A stretch of DNA of 64,000 nt from Metopolophium dirhodum (GCF_019925205.1 NC_083562.1:558001-622000); one strand, 5' to 3'; counted from the stretch's first letter, positions 8,021-22,777 are shown. Notes: generated from the letters alone by a model not told the origin. Numbers and translations are program-made.

Positions 8021-10904
8021 AAATGTGTGTACGTTAAAAACTTAAAACATATTATATAGTTTTTATTTTTAAATGTCAATATGATATCATGCAAATATAG
8101 TTTAAACATTTTAATATTTTACAATCTTAATTAGGTTTATTTTATTATGCTCAGTGAAAAAAGAAAAATGACATGAGGTTCACATGTTTAGAAAAGATAA
8201 TATTCATTGATATAACTCTACAATAGTAGAGGGTATCCACACTGGTGGGTCCCCCTCATCACGCCATTTCATGTTTTGTACCTAAATCAAAATGCTATCA
8301 AATTTACTTATTGTTTTTTATATTATAAATATTACAGATTGTAAATATCCTATCTAATAAAAAAAAAACTCTAAAATAGGTTAACAAATAAATAAAATAT
8401 ATATACCTTAGTAACTACTTAACCGTGTAATTTTTATGTTAACGTGTTCACTAATAAAACAAAATTTTGAACGTCGGTTTTTTTTTAGAAGAATATTAGA
8501 CACGTCCTATTAATATAAAATTAAGAACTGTACCTATATAGATTTGACCAATTGGCCTGATAATTTAAAATGACGCCCTATTCGTTTAGATTTTATAGTG
8601 AGTTTGCGATACTTGATTAATTGTATTAAGTGTTATTAATCCCGTTTGAGGACTAGTCCTAACATCGATTTAATTACACTATAAATAATTATAGTGACAT
8701 TATCCAAGCCAAAATATATATAAATATTAAAATACTTACAATACTCAAAATGCAATATTATTATCCGTAGATAGGTATCATAGAAAACGTGCACGGAATG
8801 GCAATAATATTATACAAAAAATGTTTTCAGTCGTCAACATCAGCTGTGATGTGAAAGAATGTGTGTTGGCTAACGAGACATAGTATTGTGGTGAGGGTTT
8901 TATCTTATCTCTTTTAGTGTCTAAAAAAATGTTATGTTTTATGAAATTATAACACGTTTAATATATTTTATATAGCGATTGGAATACTCTAATAACATGC
9001 ACTTGTCTCGAAGTGGGGCACTTCTATATATTATAAAATCGTATAAATTGACTGACGTGAGTACAGATAAATATTATGTACAGGCACCTAATACATAATC
9101 GTGTCAGTACAATCTAATTTACTTATAGTTTTATTAGACTGGATACCGACACATTAGGGCCATGCATTTTAATAAATGCCATTCGTATTGCGTATACCTA
9201 CTGTGTAGATTCTAATTGTGGTATCCAAGTTTGAATAAAAATGGTACCCTCGCATATTATTCTATATTTTATAACATAGGTTTTGCATTTATTTACATGT
9301 TTTAAATAATTTGTTACGCCATTTTTGTTTTTAGTATTTTCAACATAGTGCCCATTATAGCAGTACCACCTACCTATTAAGAAGACAAAAAAATAACAAA
9401 GAATGACTGTGTAATATTTTATTATTATAATAATATACTCTACAATTTAATTATAAGGGACTGTTAATTATACGGGCTCCTAAAAAATAATATATGTTTG
9501 TACATTTTATTGTATATTTTAAATTGTAATTCATTACCCAAGCTTTTTTTTTAACGCATTTATGTTTTTTAATATTTAATCGTTACATTTTCCAGACATT
9601 CATATTCACTATAATAAAAAAATATACACAAAAAAACGTATAATACGTCGATACGATATAGCTTTTATAGGTAGTAAAATTGTTTTATTGGTTTATTTGG
9701 TTGGAAAAAAATAAACAATAGGTCTTATCAAGAATGTAATAAATATTCCGTGGAATAATAATAATAATAATAATAATTAGTGACAAACATGAATTTTATT
9801 GTTTTACATTGCTCGCATTACATTAGTATAATACTATTATAATAATATTATACATACATTCATTTAGGTATTTCATATTATACGATAAACCTATGAGCTA
9901 TGAGATACCGGAATTTTAGACCCCATGACAGCAATGTAGCAATTTTGCCTGTACAGTGCGCCGTGCATCATAATATATTATTACTGTTTAGATTCACAAA
10001 TATCATTCCTATGTCAATATGACATATACCTGGCGAAAAAAAACCGACCCACGACAGAGATGTCCTTGCTAAGTATTATTAAGACATAACTATAATTTTG
10101 AGACTTTGTTCGAGCTAAACAAATAGGTCTAAACGAGAATAAAACAAGTTTGGACGAATTCTAGTTTACTCCCAAAAGTATACCTATAGGCTATAATATA
10201 TTAAACTACTGATAAGTGATTAGGTATAATTTTTGATAATTTTAATATTGCTATTTTTCATAACATTTGATCAAATATAAAGTATTTTGTATTTATATCA
10301 ACAAAATTAATAATTTAATTAAAATGTTTATAATATTGACGATTTTTTTTTATGTATGCAGGTACATCAGATAGAATGAATAGGTAGCTTCATATTTTAC
10401 AATAATTTCCTATTTTCATTTACAAATAAATATTTTTTCAATAATCGTTTACACTAGAAACTAATTTATGTAAGTAATAATATTATAATCGTAATAATAA
10501 TATCATATACACAAACACGTCTAGAATCCTAAGCCACGCACGTGTTAGATAAAGATAGAATATCACCTGGTAAAAATCCCCTTACATTTGTTTGCTTACA
10601 AAAATACTGGTTTAACGTTATTGAAGTTGCAAGTACCTATAGTCCTATACCACATTCAGTACCACAGTTCAAATGTATATTATACCATAATATAGATTAT
10701 AGGATATATTATCATATTTTTTTTTTATAAATATACCAACCTAAATACCTAAAATACAAAACAAAAATATAATATTAACTATGATTTATGACTTTTAAGA
10801 AAAATTGTGTGAGCAATAACTAATCTTCTAACATTATTATTCGGTATCACGTATCATATGAGTATCTAGTCTAAGTCGATTTTTAGACAAATACAGAACA
10901 GAAG
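8021..10904. other. AT-rich intergenic spacer
   Basis: No coding region, RNA gene or transposon end could be supported. It contains short simple repeats, such as an AAT run near 9757-9777. Open frames here are short and of random composition. Confidence 0.55.
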
Positions 10905-10912
10905 AATACATT

Positions 10913-11660
10913 CAGGGGCAGCGCTACACTGGAGCCAGGGTGAGCAACTGCCCCCCCCCCAACATTTGATTGTTCCCCTCCTAGGCCCCCCTATAATTTA
11001 ATGTTAAACATTTTAGTTTAATCTCAAAATGCATTTTATTAAATACTATAATATATAATATAGGTAATACTATCCTAATAATTTGTAATTATTTATATTC
11101 ATTTAATACTAATAACTAATGGCATGTTGATATTCGGATATAATCATAATAATAAAATAAAATAAATAATGGTAACATAATAAATTGCATTTATTGATTT
11201 TTATTTTAATAGGTAATACTAATATGTTGCTATTTAGATACTTAAAGATCCTCTCTGTGACTCTGTATTTGTTTAATTGCAATGAACATAAAATATGAAT
11301 GTGCATATAACACATTCATATGTCATAAGTCATAAAACCTTATTACAAGTTTATATAAAACATATTATAAGTACTTTAGGTTGTATCTTATACTTACTTT
11401 GGATTACATTATGTTAAAAATATCAGTATGTAAGTAAATAAAGACATTTCATTAATTAGGTAATTATTTAATTATTTATTTTTTTTGATTATTTAAAAAT
11501 ATAGCATATTATACCCAAAATATTTTTAGCAATACTTTATGATAAAGTACTAAATTAGTGGGTAATCAAGAAGCAATGCATAAATGCCCCAACAGAAAAA
11601 AAAATTTCCCCTGTATCACCCCCCCTCCCCCCCAATAAAATATATCTAGCGCCGCCACTG
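10913..11660. mobile_element. hAT-like MITE, 748 bp
   Basis: Left end CAGGGGCAGCGCTA and right end TAGCGCCGCCACTG are inverted repeats of each other with two mismatches. They are flanked by a perfect 8-bp direct repeat AATACATT (10905-10912 and 11661-11668). CAG...CTG ends plus 8-bp duplications are the signature of hAT transposons. No transposase frame is present. C-rich runs lie next to both ends. Confidence 0.88.
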
Positions 11661-11668
11661 AATACATT

Positions 11669-12759
11669 AGATTTTAGTTCACTTGTCATTGTGAACCTAA
11701 AATGTGCCAATGTTTTCTATAAAAACCAAAAATGTTTAAATAATGCGTTGATATTGCCGTTAACTGACGCACCTTTTCTGATGTATGCAATAGAAATTCT
11801 AAACGGCACACATACCTGTGCCTATATCTAGAACTTTCTTCTACCATAAGACTTAAATACCTAGTCATTACAACGGTTTTAAACTGCTGAGTATTTGGGG
11901 AATTTACTATTGTGCAGCGGTTTTCCAATGACTTCTGCACAGTGTAGAAATTAGGAACTAATATAATATTATTATCTAATTTTTACTACCTAGTAGAAAC
12001 TTACATAATATGACGATATTTGATATAATATATGGTATTAACTAACATGTCCCATGTAAGAACTTATAATATATTATGCCACATTACCACTTACATAAGA
12101 ATACTAGACAGAAAAAACAAAATATTATATATTATTGAGTATAAATTGTCCTTAAGGAATTATGAGTAACCATTCAAGCACATTATTAAATTTACCATTT
12201 CCTAGAATCTAGATAATAACTTTGTTAACAATAATTTATTTTTATATAATTAAATAAAAAGTTTAGTTTCGTCTTATATATTATTTATTTTTAAAAATGT
12301 AATAAATATATTTTGACACAAGTACAAAATATTACTGATGCCGTCCAGTATAGTAATTCTCAGCATTTTTGATGGCTGATAACAAATATATTTACAATTT
12401 TTTTTTTCATATAAAAATCCAATTATTACATTCAAACATATTTTTTTTCAATTATGTATTTATTAAATACTTAAATATGATTAAATAAAAAAACCACATT
12501 AACACATGCTGAATATATAAGAAAAAGCATTCAATCTGAACCAAACGTCCAGCTAGAATAAAATAAAAATTCACATAACTAATGACTCAAACATTGTAAA
12601 AATGCATTAAGTATTGAAAATAACATATGCATCTTGTTTACAATAATTAGATTCATAAGATCAACAGACACCTCATAGTCAAGGATAATTTAAGGATTAA
12701 AACTTAAATTAACAATAAAGTATCATATTAAGTATAGCTACAATTATAATATGCGTTTG
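11669..12759. other. AT-rich spacer, 3' side of the zinc-finger gene
   Basis: No gene or repeat could be supported. It should include the 3' UTR of the minus-strand zinc-finger gene. A TTTATT (minus-strand AATAAA) occurs near 12238, rather far from the stop codon. Confidence 0.5.
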
Positions 12760-14478
12760 TCAGTCTCTAATTATGTTATATTTAATTTTAGAAGAATTTT
12801 GAGTGATGTGCATTCTTTCATGGTTGGCTACAGCTGAAGCACTTTTCAGTTCCATCCCACAATAGCTGCACTGGAAATTCACTGAACCTTTCGTTTTAGT
12901 ATGATAGAAATTGAAATGTACTTTTGCCCTGTCTTCCATCAGAAACATTTTGCTGCACACGCCACACCTATACTTTTTTGGTAAATCATCGTGTTGTATC
13001 TCATCATGGTCTAACAAATCACAGAACCTAGAGAAAGTCTTATTGCATAAATGGCATATGTAAGGTGACCTCTTTGATGTCCTCAACGTTGGGGTCTCTG
13101 ATAATCCCTTATCTTTTTTGGTCGGATGTGTTAGCTTTACATGCTCTTGTAAGTCAGATACAGTTAGAAATATTTTGTTGCATTTGTTACATTCGGTTTT
13201 TTTATTCAAATCACGGTGTCTGGCTACTGAATGCTCTTTTAAGTGTACAAATTCGTCAAATTGTGCACTACAATAATAACATTGGAATTTTTCATCCATA
13301 TCGTCAATGGTTTGCTTATTTTTAGATTCACCATAGTTCATCTGAAAAAAAAAATATATATATATTTAGCCTGTTATAAAAACAATTTTTTCATTAAAAT
13401 AATACTTCAAAAATAGGTTGGCGTCACGCGGTGGTTGCAATCAGTCAAAAAACATGATCAGAAAGTAAGCACCGGCCGATGCCAATAGTTCCCAGATGGA
13501 TGACTACCCAGTTTCTTATGTGTTAATATTCACAATTTTTAATAAAAACATATCATTTTGTTATTTGTATTACCATACACTTGATTCCACATTTCTAACA
13601 GAGTATGATATTATAAATTTAATTATTGTGAATGATATAATTTAGGATGCACATTTTGGTAGGTTAGTTTAAGCAAAACTTTTCAGGTCAATAACTTTAT
13701 GGATTATATTTTACCTTTAGAGATGGAGATTTGTTGTGGAATACCTCCAAATATTCATCACACTGGATAAAGTCATCATCAACAAATGTTGACTGAATGT
13801 CCATTGTTTCATCTCTGTCAAGTTTAAAATTTGAATCTACAATATCTTGGTGAACTTCGCTAACATGTATTGACAGCTCGTATTCGCTAGGAAAAAGATT
13901 GTCGCAAGATATGCAGCAATGGTAATCTACTTCGTCAATAAGGTCTATTATATCATTTGTGGTTGACACTGGCTAGAAATCAAATAGTAGGTCAAATGTA
14001 GTTCCAGATACATTTAAGGAAGACATTTACAGGCGTACCTCTCTCTCGACAAAATCAGAGTTGGAATCAATTTCCTTAAGCGCCTCTTCGCTCTGTTTTT
14101 TGAACATCACCCAATCTTGTACGCGGTCATAGCACTCGTTGCATATGTGTTTCGGGCCAATAGAATCCTTGGTGATCTGCAATAAAACAAAACGCACAAT
14201 CAAGGTAACAAAAAGAAAAAGGGAGAATAAAAATGACAACAGATATCAAATGATCGATACCTCTAGCCACTGAGTACCTTGATTTGAAGACAGCTCATCA
14301 CGTCTCTGGCCAAGTCTGGGTCGGAATCCATGAAGATCGGGAACGATGACTGTGTGACACGCAAACAGAATCTGCAGAACAACAAATCCTCGTTGTCGGT
14401 GTCCATATCGCGGTGAGCGAGCAAGAATTCGTCACCACTCAACGTGTGAAAAACAATTGAACTGCGCGATACCGTCAT
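12760..14478 (-). CDS. ZAD-domain C2H2 zinc-finger protein
   Basis: Four coding exons on the minus strand: 14278-14478, 14039-14176, 13715-13972 and 12760-13341. All three introns are GT-AG and fall between codons, giving 392 aa. The ZAD (zinc-finger-associated) domain is split over the first two exons, with cysteine pairs CRFC and CNEC, as in insect ZAD proteins. Exon 3 has one C2H2 finger (CISC...H-x4-H). Exon 4 has five fingers whose Cys pairs are CYYC, CNKC, CHLC, CGVC and CSYC. ZAD domains dimerise and C2H2 arrays bind DNA, so a nuclear DNA-binding role is expected; targets cannot be told from sequence. ZAD families expand in insects, so orthology to a named gene is unsafe. The start used is the ATG at 14478; a second ATG 24 codons later also precedes the ZAD. 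Confidence 0.88.
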
Positions 14479-15299
14479 AACACGTCGACGATCATTGTCG
14501 TTAGTTAAAACTTCGAAATATCAGAATGACAGACTATCCCGTTAGATCGAAGGCAGCTGCAATAATTAACAGAGTAGAATCCTACTATATAATATAATTA
14601 TAAAATATATATTTATTAGGTAGATAATAATGAATTTTATCGTCGTTGACCGTTGTTGAGCGGTCTTTATCAGACGTCTGACCATGGGGCATTGGCCATT
14701 GGGCCGTGATGTGTTATCAATGAAAAATGTCTAAAGGCGGAGCTAAGTCAAATCCACGGCCACTAAGATAGGATACTATCATTAATGGCCGGTCAATAAG
14801 TTATTGGTCACTAATTAAAAAGTTGGTTAGTTCCACTACTGTTTGGTCTTCGGTGGGTTCTGTATTCTTGTACGTATCTCATACTTTCATATTATTCACA
14901 TTTCTGATTTCTATCAGAGTACTTCTGAGTAATGAGTATACAATAAATTATAGCATTATACAATAGTAGTTTACTTCTAAAATGGTGATAACGTATAGTT
15001 CCCCCTGAGTTGGCAGCACCGGACTTATCTCGCCGCTTATCGTATCTATTCTGTACCTTATCGTTTTTTTTTCACCCATCATTATTATTATTATTATTTT
15101 TATTATTTTTATTTTCATTTCTCATTCGTATTTCTTTTCCCGCTGCGTTCACGCGGAAAGTCTTCGGAGGTCCAAAGTTTTAGCTCCAAAGTCGTTAACC
15201 GGCCGCTCAATACTTAACACCTTTGGTCTCCGGACGACAGCCGTCTCTGTTCGATAAAAGACTTCGGAGATGACACCTTCACATACTCAATGATTTCAT
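14479..15299. promoter_or_regulatory. Divergent promoter region and leader exon
   Basis: This gap separates the minus-strand zinc-finger gene from the plus-strand kinase gene, so both promoters probably lie here. GC rises around 14990-15260. The stretch ends in TTTCAT followed by GTAAGT, a perfect donor at 15300, which makes 15.2-15.3 kb a likely non-coding first exon of the kinase gene. No convincing TATA box or initiator could be chosen. Confidence 0.45.
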
Positions 15300-18200
15300 G
15301 TAAGTGGACACATTTATTTTGTACGGCTAACACGTAGACCTCGGCACTAGCCGCTAAACCATATTCCTTTTGGTTGACATACAATATTGTGCTACGCGTA
15401 ACGATAGGTCACGTTGTCACTGGGCTCACTGCTGCTAGTGTGATTTTTTTTTTTTTAATTATTTCCTGTTACTGTCAAGGGACATATATATAGATACGAT
15501 AATGTTGCACCTATTTCCTATAGTTAAATCTTTTTTTTAATTCTCATCTACCTATCTTGGTATGTGTAATCTAATTACTATCAGTACGCACACCATGCTC
15601 ACCAAAACTTGTAATGTCTACCTAAAGGTATTTTTTGTGCGTAAGAACTTTTTGGCACTCTTTCATTGTACCTAACCTTCTAAACAACACTGGCAAAGTA
15701 TGTACTTATCTTGTTACTGTATGCCAACAACCACATTTTTTTCCTTACAAAGGTGATAAAATATAAACAACATAAAATTTATAAAACTTTTTTTTACTTG
15801 ACTTTTAAGTTTGTGATATGCTTGACATGTCTATTATTAGACTATTCCTGAAATTAAATGCTTGACGACCCATCTACACCTGTTTTAGAACTACAATTAT
15901 TCTTAGAACAACTATTTAAAAATTAATTTGTTTTGTGTGATTCTAAATATTAATATTAATTTGGATAAACCTACCCACCTAGTTGAACAGTTTTATTTGA
16001 GTATAAACAAATGATTTGATTATTCGTAGAATAGAAAAAGTTATTTGTAGAATACCTACTGATTAAATATGTTGACATGTGTTAAACAGTGTTGATAAGA
16101 TTGTGTTAGGTAGACGTATAGTAACACAAATAAAAGTACTGAGATTATACTTCAACATTTTTATTTGATTAGGTACCTATGTTTTAAGTTCACAAATTGT
16201 TTTCATAAAATCCATTCTTTAAGTTTATTTTTAGTTACATACAAATCTAGTTATAGTTGTTAAATCCATCTGTTGAGTTGAGTCTAGATAACTTGAAGTT
16301 CAAGAGAAATAAAAATAAATTTCACTTGAAAATTTTTTGAGTTATGAAAGTTTTGTAATTATCTTGACGACTGTAATAACGCTTACCTATTGAAATGTTT
16401 TTGATTATAAAACTATTTATTATACTTTTTATATTTCAATATCTAGGTATTCAAATAATATAACAAAAAATTATACTATCCTTGAAAACTTATCTTGTCA
16501 GCTTAAGTGTAAATAGTCAAAAAAATTTTTAATGAATAAACCATCTCTCTTAAAAAGTAAATAACTTCCAAACAAAAAAAAAAAAACATTTGAAGTTTTG
16601 CCAATCATCACTCAATCATATTTTGTATCTTTGTTGTATGTAGGTAATATTATATTAATTGTATGCAGAATTATTACATCACTATAGCCTATGAGTATTC
16701 TATTTTTATTAAATTAATATTTTTTTTTAACCTTGTCATCTATAATAAATCATTTTAACATTTTGAACTATACTTAATCATGTAAACTTAAATAATAGGT
16801 ACTGAAACATCTCTCCTATTTTGGTAATGATTGAAATGTCAACAATTGTATACGTAATTCCATATGTTAACTATTATTTTCAACAACCTTGATAATCTAA
16901 ACTAAATTATTATTTAACTGTTCAATTATCTTAAGCCATTGAATATCACATTATTTAAAGTGTAAGTTAGGTAGTCAAATGCTTATCTATTATTATTATT
17001 TATTACAAAATATATCAGCATTTTGTTCAGTTCAAAGGTAAATGCTATTATCTTTTATTAAAATAGCAAATATTATAACCTATTGTAACATAAAACATGT
17101 TACACTGAGCTGAAATTCTAGTATTGTTATATTATCAATATATTTTATTTATTTATATTCAATGTTTAAAATTGATCAATTATAATTTTATCCAACTATA
17201 AATAAAAACAGTTTTTTGCTTAGAATTTATTTATAATATTCCTATCTAGTACTTATCTATATTATATAACATTTTATGTATATATTTTTTGTTTTTATCA
17301 TATAATTATTAACAGTTAGGTGATTTACACCTAACTGTACATACACACAAAATCGTGAATGAGGGCACCATTTTGTAGGTGTATCTATTCAGAATTTCCT
17401 TTTATACATTTTACTTTAATTTGTATAATTTGTAGGTTGTTATTATAGGTACTTATTAGAATTAATTGCTTAAAAAACATATGCTACCTATGTCTTATAA
17501 ACTATATTAACAGTCAATTACTCTTATTAATAATGGTGTCTTCAGTCACAATTAATACTTTTATATAATGAACCTCATTTTATTATTACAAGTTCCTTTA
17601 AATCTATGTTATTTCTGTTTAATAATACATTTTAAATTAAAATTAGCACAATCAAGATTTTTAAATGATTGGTAATTTTATTATTTTACATAGCTTTAAA
17701 TCAGAACTAATTTTATGTAATTTGTATTATCTAGGTGTTATATAATTACAATTACTGTTTAGTTTTATATTTTTATTTCTTTTTAGAACCCGAGTATTAT
17801 AAATCATATATTTTCAATATCCACAGTTTAGTATAGTAATTATTATTTTAGCTACTGTACTTATAGTATAATTTTAATTATATTAAATTGTTACTTTTGA
17901 AACGTGTTACTTGTACTTATACTGTTTTATATCAATGATTTGAGACTGATACCTTCAGGTTTTCAATTTCTGTTCCTATTCTTAATTATTTCAATATGGG
18001 GTTCTGGTTCCGGTTCAGGGTTTTGGAAATTTAATTTAATGGTTCTGATTTTATAACTGTAAACAAAAGTAATAATAGTTTTCAAAAACACCTAAGCGCT
18101 TCTTATAGCCAACTTGAGCACAGTCAAAGGAGGTAAACACAAAAAATCAAAGTAAAACCAGATTTATTTAAAAATATGGGTTCCGGTTATTTGAAAATAT

Positions 18201-19322
18201 TTAATTTCGGTTCGGTTCCAATCCCGGGTCTTGATTATGTATTTGCTGTTGTATTCTTTAATTTATGTACTTCAACTAAATAATAATAATGAACAACTAA
18301 AAATAGTACAGTGTTATTTTTTACATTCAATTATTTTTAATCTTAATCATAAATCCTGTTTCTTTTATTTGCAATTTGAAAATAGTATTTTAGATTATTC
18401 AAAGATGATGTAAATGTACTATTTTTTTGTGTTATAAATTAATTATATATCCTTTAGGTTTTTGTATTAGATAATCAAAACAATGTTATTTTTTAAATAT
18501 GCTTTTGATAATTTGTTTATATACACATGTGTTTTTTATAAACATGCAAATACCCCAATCAAATTAATAACATAGTTATGTTATCCTTATTGTGCATTGA
18601 CAGCAGTTTCCCACATATTTAAACAAAATATGAGGACATTTGAAACAAGTACATTTATTACTAAAAATTAAAAACTATTGCAAATATAACATACACTATA
18701 TTGCATAATTACATATTATATCAGGCATGCCCAACCTTTTTCAACTCACTGGCCACATTTGAAATTTATATTTATAATGTGCGTTGTATATACCAGTTAA
18801 TTTTGATAAAATATACAGTAGATATATTATTATCTTTGATCACTAATCAAATTTATGACTCGTCACTTTATTAAAACTAAAAATTATAAGATATATTATA
18901 ATTCTCAAAAGCTTAATATAGCTTAAAATACATTTTTTTTTTTTTTTTTAAATTATTATTTTTATTTTTACCTACCTATAGAAATTTCTAATTTTATAAA
19001 ATAATCACGGGCCAGTTGGAATACTTCCGCGGGTTGGGCACTCCTGTTTTACATAGTTTGTAACAGTATCAGCATTTTTTTCTAATTTTTTTATGAATAT
19101 TAAATATTTTAGATTATTTACAATACTTATAGTTTGTAAAAAAAAATACTTTCTAGGTACACCTGCTAAAACAATAATAATAATTTTGTTAGTACCTACA
19201 CCTAATATATTTTTTTACTGCAAGTAGTTAAATCATTCATATATATATTATAAACTGAATTAAAGTTCAAAATGCATGTAGTAGTTACTGATTTTATATT
19301 AACTTCGATATTTATATTTTAG
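15300..19322 (+). other. Probable 5' intron of the kinase gene
   Basis: AT-rich, without coding potential. It starts with the GTAAGT donor at 15300 and ends with a TATTTTAG acceptor at 19322. It holds one hAT-like MITE (18722-19046). The intron is inferred from splice signals only. Confidence 0.45.
18722..19046. mobile_element. hAT-like MITE, 325 bp
   Basis: Left end CAGGCATGCCCAACC and right end GGTTGGGCACTCCTG form an imperfect inverted repeat typical of hAT elements. The flanking 8-mers TATTATAT and TTTTACAT match at only about five positions, so the target duplication is eroded. No coding sequence is present. Confidence 0.65.
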
Positions 19323-19336
19323 GTGAGGATGATAAT

Positions 19337-19360
19337 ATGAGTATGAATACAAAATCATAA
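19337..19360 (+). promoter_or_regulatory. Seven-codon uORF overlapping the kinase start
   Basis: ATG AGT ATG AAT ACA AAA TCA TAA ends in a stop whose last A is the first base of the kinase ATG (TAATG). Stop-start overlaps of this kind favour reinitiation and can set translation level. It lies in the same exon as the main start, after the acceptor at 19321-19322. Confidence 0.5.
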
Positions 19361-22300
19361 TGGTTGAAGAACAATGTATAAAAAGTAATAAATCAATAAA
19401 AATGCAAGCTGTGGCCCTCAGAACATCAAGATCAATCTCAAATGAGGAATGCACAACCAGACAAAAATCTGATGTTGGAAGAGCAGCACGTAAAGCTAAA
19501 CGTATACGTTTCCTTGTTAATGGTGATCGATTTTGTAAAGGTAATAATTAAAATTAATATTTTTACTTAACTATAAAAATATGATTTCTAAAAAAGAAAA
19601 TATTTTTCATACATAAATATGGTAATGAATTAAGCATCACTTAAGTACTGTTATATCGGTGTTTAGTGGAATAATACATATTTATACTTACTATTTTAAT
19701 TATTTGGTATTTGAAATTATTATAATGTAGAATTATTTTAATTAATAATTTATTATCATTAATATAATTATTTCTGTTTGTTTTAGGTGTTGTAGTAGCA
19801 GTAACTCATGAGCGATATCGATCCTTTGACAGTCTATTAGCAGAATTATCAAACATGCTATCAGAGAACAAGCACCTACCTAGTGGTGTACGGGCATTAT
19901 TTTCAATAGATGGTCATAAAGTATCTCAACTAGATGATCTCGAAGATGGAAAATTTTATATTTGTTCTGGAGGCAATAACGCCATAAAAAAAATAGATTA
20001 TGCCGCCCTGAACAATGTAAAACCATCTCGGTCTTTGACCAAACTACAATCCACCCATACAGTTTTAAGCAGCCCAAGTAAACAACCATATCTTAATATA
20101 AGGCCTAAAATTATATTTGTGGTGAGAAGTGGTACCCGACCTAGAAAAATAATCAGAATGTTACTGAACAAGCGCAATTCTCCTTCATTTGAACACATTC
20201 TTACACTAATAACAGAATCAATAAAATTAGATACTGGTGCCGTCCGTAAGGTATATGTGTCATCTGGATGTCAAATAACACAACTAGGACAATTTTTTGA
20301 ACCAGATGATTTGTTCTTTGTTTATGGTTCTGAACGAATATCTCAAGATGATTTGAAATTAGACTTTGAAGAAATGAAAACCGTACAATCCCACAAACGT
20401 GGACTGAGAAGACCAGCCAATGAACTGAAAAATGGCACACATTGTATGGACGAAAGTGGTAAAAGAGTACCTCAGTTACCAAAAACCACTAAAGCGAACC
20501 GGAGTATAACCAGTTCTATACCTACCAAAGTTCTAAACAGGTATATGATTTTAACAAGTAAATTGGGAGTGGGGTAATTATAAACAATTAAGGAGAATGT
20601 AAATACTATAAAATTGCTATTATAATTTTTTTTTTTTTTAATTATTTGATTCTATAACAGCTATTAGACAAGAATTTAAAACATTCGATAACTGTTATTT
20701 TTTCTATAAAAATAATTGTATTTACACTTCCTTCTAATGTTTATATAACCCCAGTTCACCCTACCGTTATTTACTTAATAAATTTAATTTTACACTATTT
20801 CATTGAATTAATTTTAAAATTGATTCAATTTTTTTCGTCCTTCTAGAATTTTGTCAACACAAACTTTGGTTGAAATAAAATACACCCAACTGTGTTGATG
20901 AATTTACAGATTGATTCTAAAAGTTACAGTCAATGACTTCTCATAGTAATTTCATTGTTCATATAATATTGTTCAATTGTTGTTAACTATAAAAGCTCAT
21001 TTTGTTGGGAAGTAATTTTTAATGATTGAAAATCTAACTAGGGTTTTTTAATTTTTACCTGTATAAGGTCAATGTTCTTGACTGGTGATAAATTAAAGTT
21101 CAAAATAATTATCTATTACTTGATTTTATTATTTGTTTTAATATACAGAGCTCTTATGACACTTAAAATTACATTAAAATATGTTGATCATTCTACAAGT
21201 CTATTGGTGGATTCTGTAACTAAAATAACCAATATTGTATTTATTTTGTTGCTGCTGTATATTTTTAAAGCTTTCCATCATTTTTGATAAGTTATAAGAA
21301 TAAAAAATAGAACATTTTAAGTAATTAGTTAATATTAATAATATAATCCAATAAATAAAAATATAAGTAGGATTAAATATAATACATAAAATATTTAATA
21401 TGAAATAAATATAGTTTTTGAAGGTACTGAAGAAACATATATTATGTAGCTCTTGACAAATTCTATAACTACAAGAGGAAATACAATTTATGATTATTAC
21501 CATTGATTCTGATACTGTCAGTATTTATAAATCATAATTTATGGTAGCTGTATTTAATATAAATACCATTTAAAAAATCAATCATAAAAATAATGTAATA
21601 CCTACAGAAAAAAATGTACTAAAATAACTAAAATTACTAGTCAATTTACAGCTAAAATCTTTTATTAATATTTATATGATCCAATAATATTGTCAATTTA
21701 TGAACAACATCTATATTTTCATCACTTGCCTTAACATAATTACTATAACATACATTTTCAAAATGTTTTCAATTGTATGTTTACCAAACTACTTATTGTT
21801 CACTAAATATTAATTATGTTACAAACTTACAAATAGATAACAAATATTTTATATTAACATTAATATTATATATTTTTTTTTTTACATGAATAGGTATACT
21901 ATTGGTGATCGACTTGGTGATGGTAATTTTGCTGTAGTTTATCGGTGTTTTGACAAACGAACTAATTCTGAATATGCTTTGAAAGTAATTAAAAAAATAG
22001 AAGTCCCTCAAATGAGTCAAATGATTGAAAATGAGCTTTCAATATTGAAAAGTATAAGCCATCCAAATATTATCAATTTAATATCTGATCTAGTGACGAA
22101 CACTGATGTATATCTCATCACAGAATTAGTTAGTGGTGGTGACCTGTTTGAAGCCATTGCCAGATGCACAGACTTTTCTGAGCGTGATATTCGATTAATG
22201 ACAAGAAATTTAGCTTCAGCTTTAGCATATCTCCATGGATTAGACATTGTACATCGAGATGTGAAACCAGAAAATCTTCTAGTTGAATATGATATAAATG

Positions 22301-22689
22301 GTCATGTATTGCACTTAAAACTGGCAGATTTTGGCTTGTCTCAAAAAGTCAACGAACCCCTATACATGGTGTGTGGTACTCCCACTTACGTATCCCCAGA
22401 AATTCTTACTCAAGATGGTTATGGCGTGAAAATTGATATTTGGGCTGCTGGAGTGATACTATATATACTTTTGTGTGGATTTCCACCATTTGTCAGTGAA
22501 AACAACATTCAAGAAGATTTGTTCAATGACATACTTAGCGGGACATATGGTTTTCCAGAACCTTATTGGGATAATGTGTCTGAAGAAGCCAAAGATTTGG
22601 TTTGCTCAATGTTACAGTCCAATCCAAGTTTGAGATTTTCTGCTGAAGATGTTCTCGATCATCCGTGGTGCGATGAATTTGAATTGTGA
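19360..22689 (+). CDS. Doublecortin-like serine/threonine kinase (DCLK family)
   Basis: Three coding exons, 19360-19540, 19787-20540 and 21894-22689, with GT-AG introns in phases 1 and 2; the joined frame gives 576 aa. Two doublecortin domains that bind microtubules lie at about residues 45-130 (KRIRFLVNGDR...) and 155-245 (KIIFVVRSGTRP...). A CaMK-type kinase domain runs from about 312 to the end: glycine loop GDGNFAVV, Lys 342 in ALKVIKK, HRDVKPEN with Asp 434, DFG with Asp 457, and the GTPTYVSPEI activation segment. All key catalytic residues are present, so the enzyme should be active. The family acts on the cytoskeleton in neurons and dividing cells. The linker between DCX2 and the kinase is short. 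The Y-T-I-G kinase start is split by an intron that joins AG to G as Arg. Confidence 0.93.
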
Positions 22690-22771
22690 TGAATACTTCC
22701 AAACATTTGTTTTTTTGTTGCCATTATATGTAACTGGCTAATTAAAATTATTATTGTTCCATTATGATAAT

Positions 22772-22777
22772 AATAAA
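22772..22777 (+). terminator. Likely poly(A) signal of the kinase gene
   Basis: AATAAA about 85 bases after the kinase stop codon, in AT-rich 3' UTR sequence. Other AT-rich motifs nearby could also serve. Confidence 0.45.

Noticed and set aside
20541..20577. Extension of the doublecortin frame to a stop at 20577
   Set aside because: Read-through into the intron. The donor at 20541 and acceptor at 21893 restore the frame into the kinase domain.
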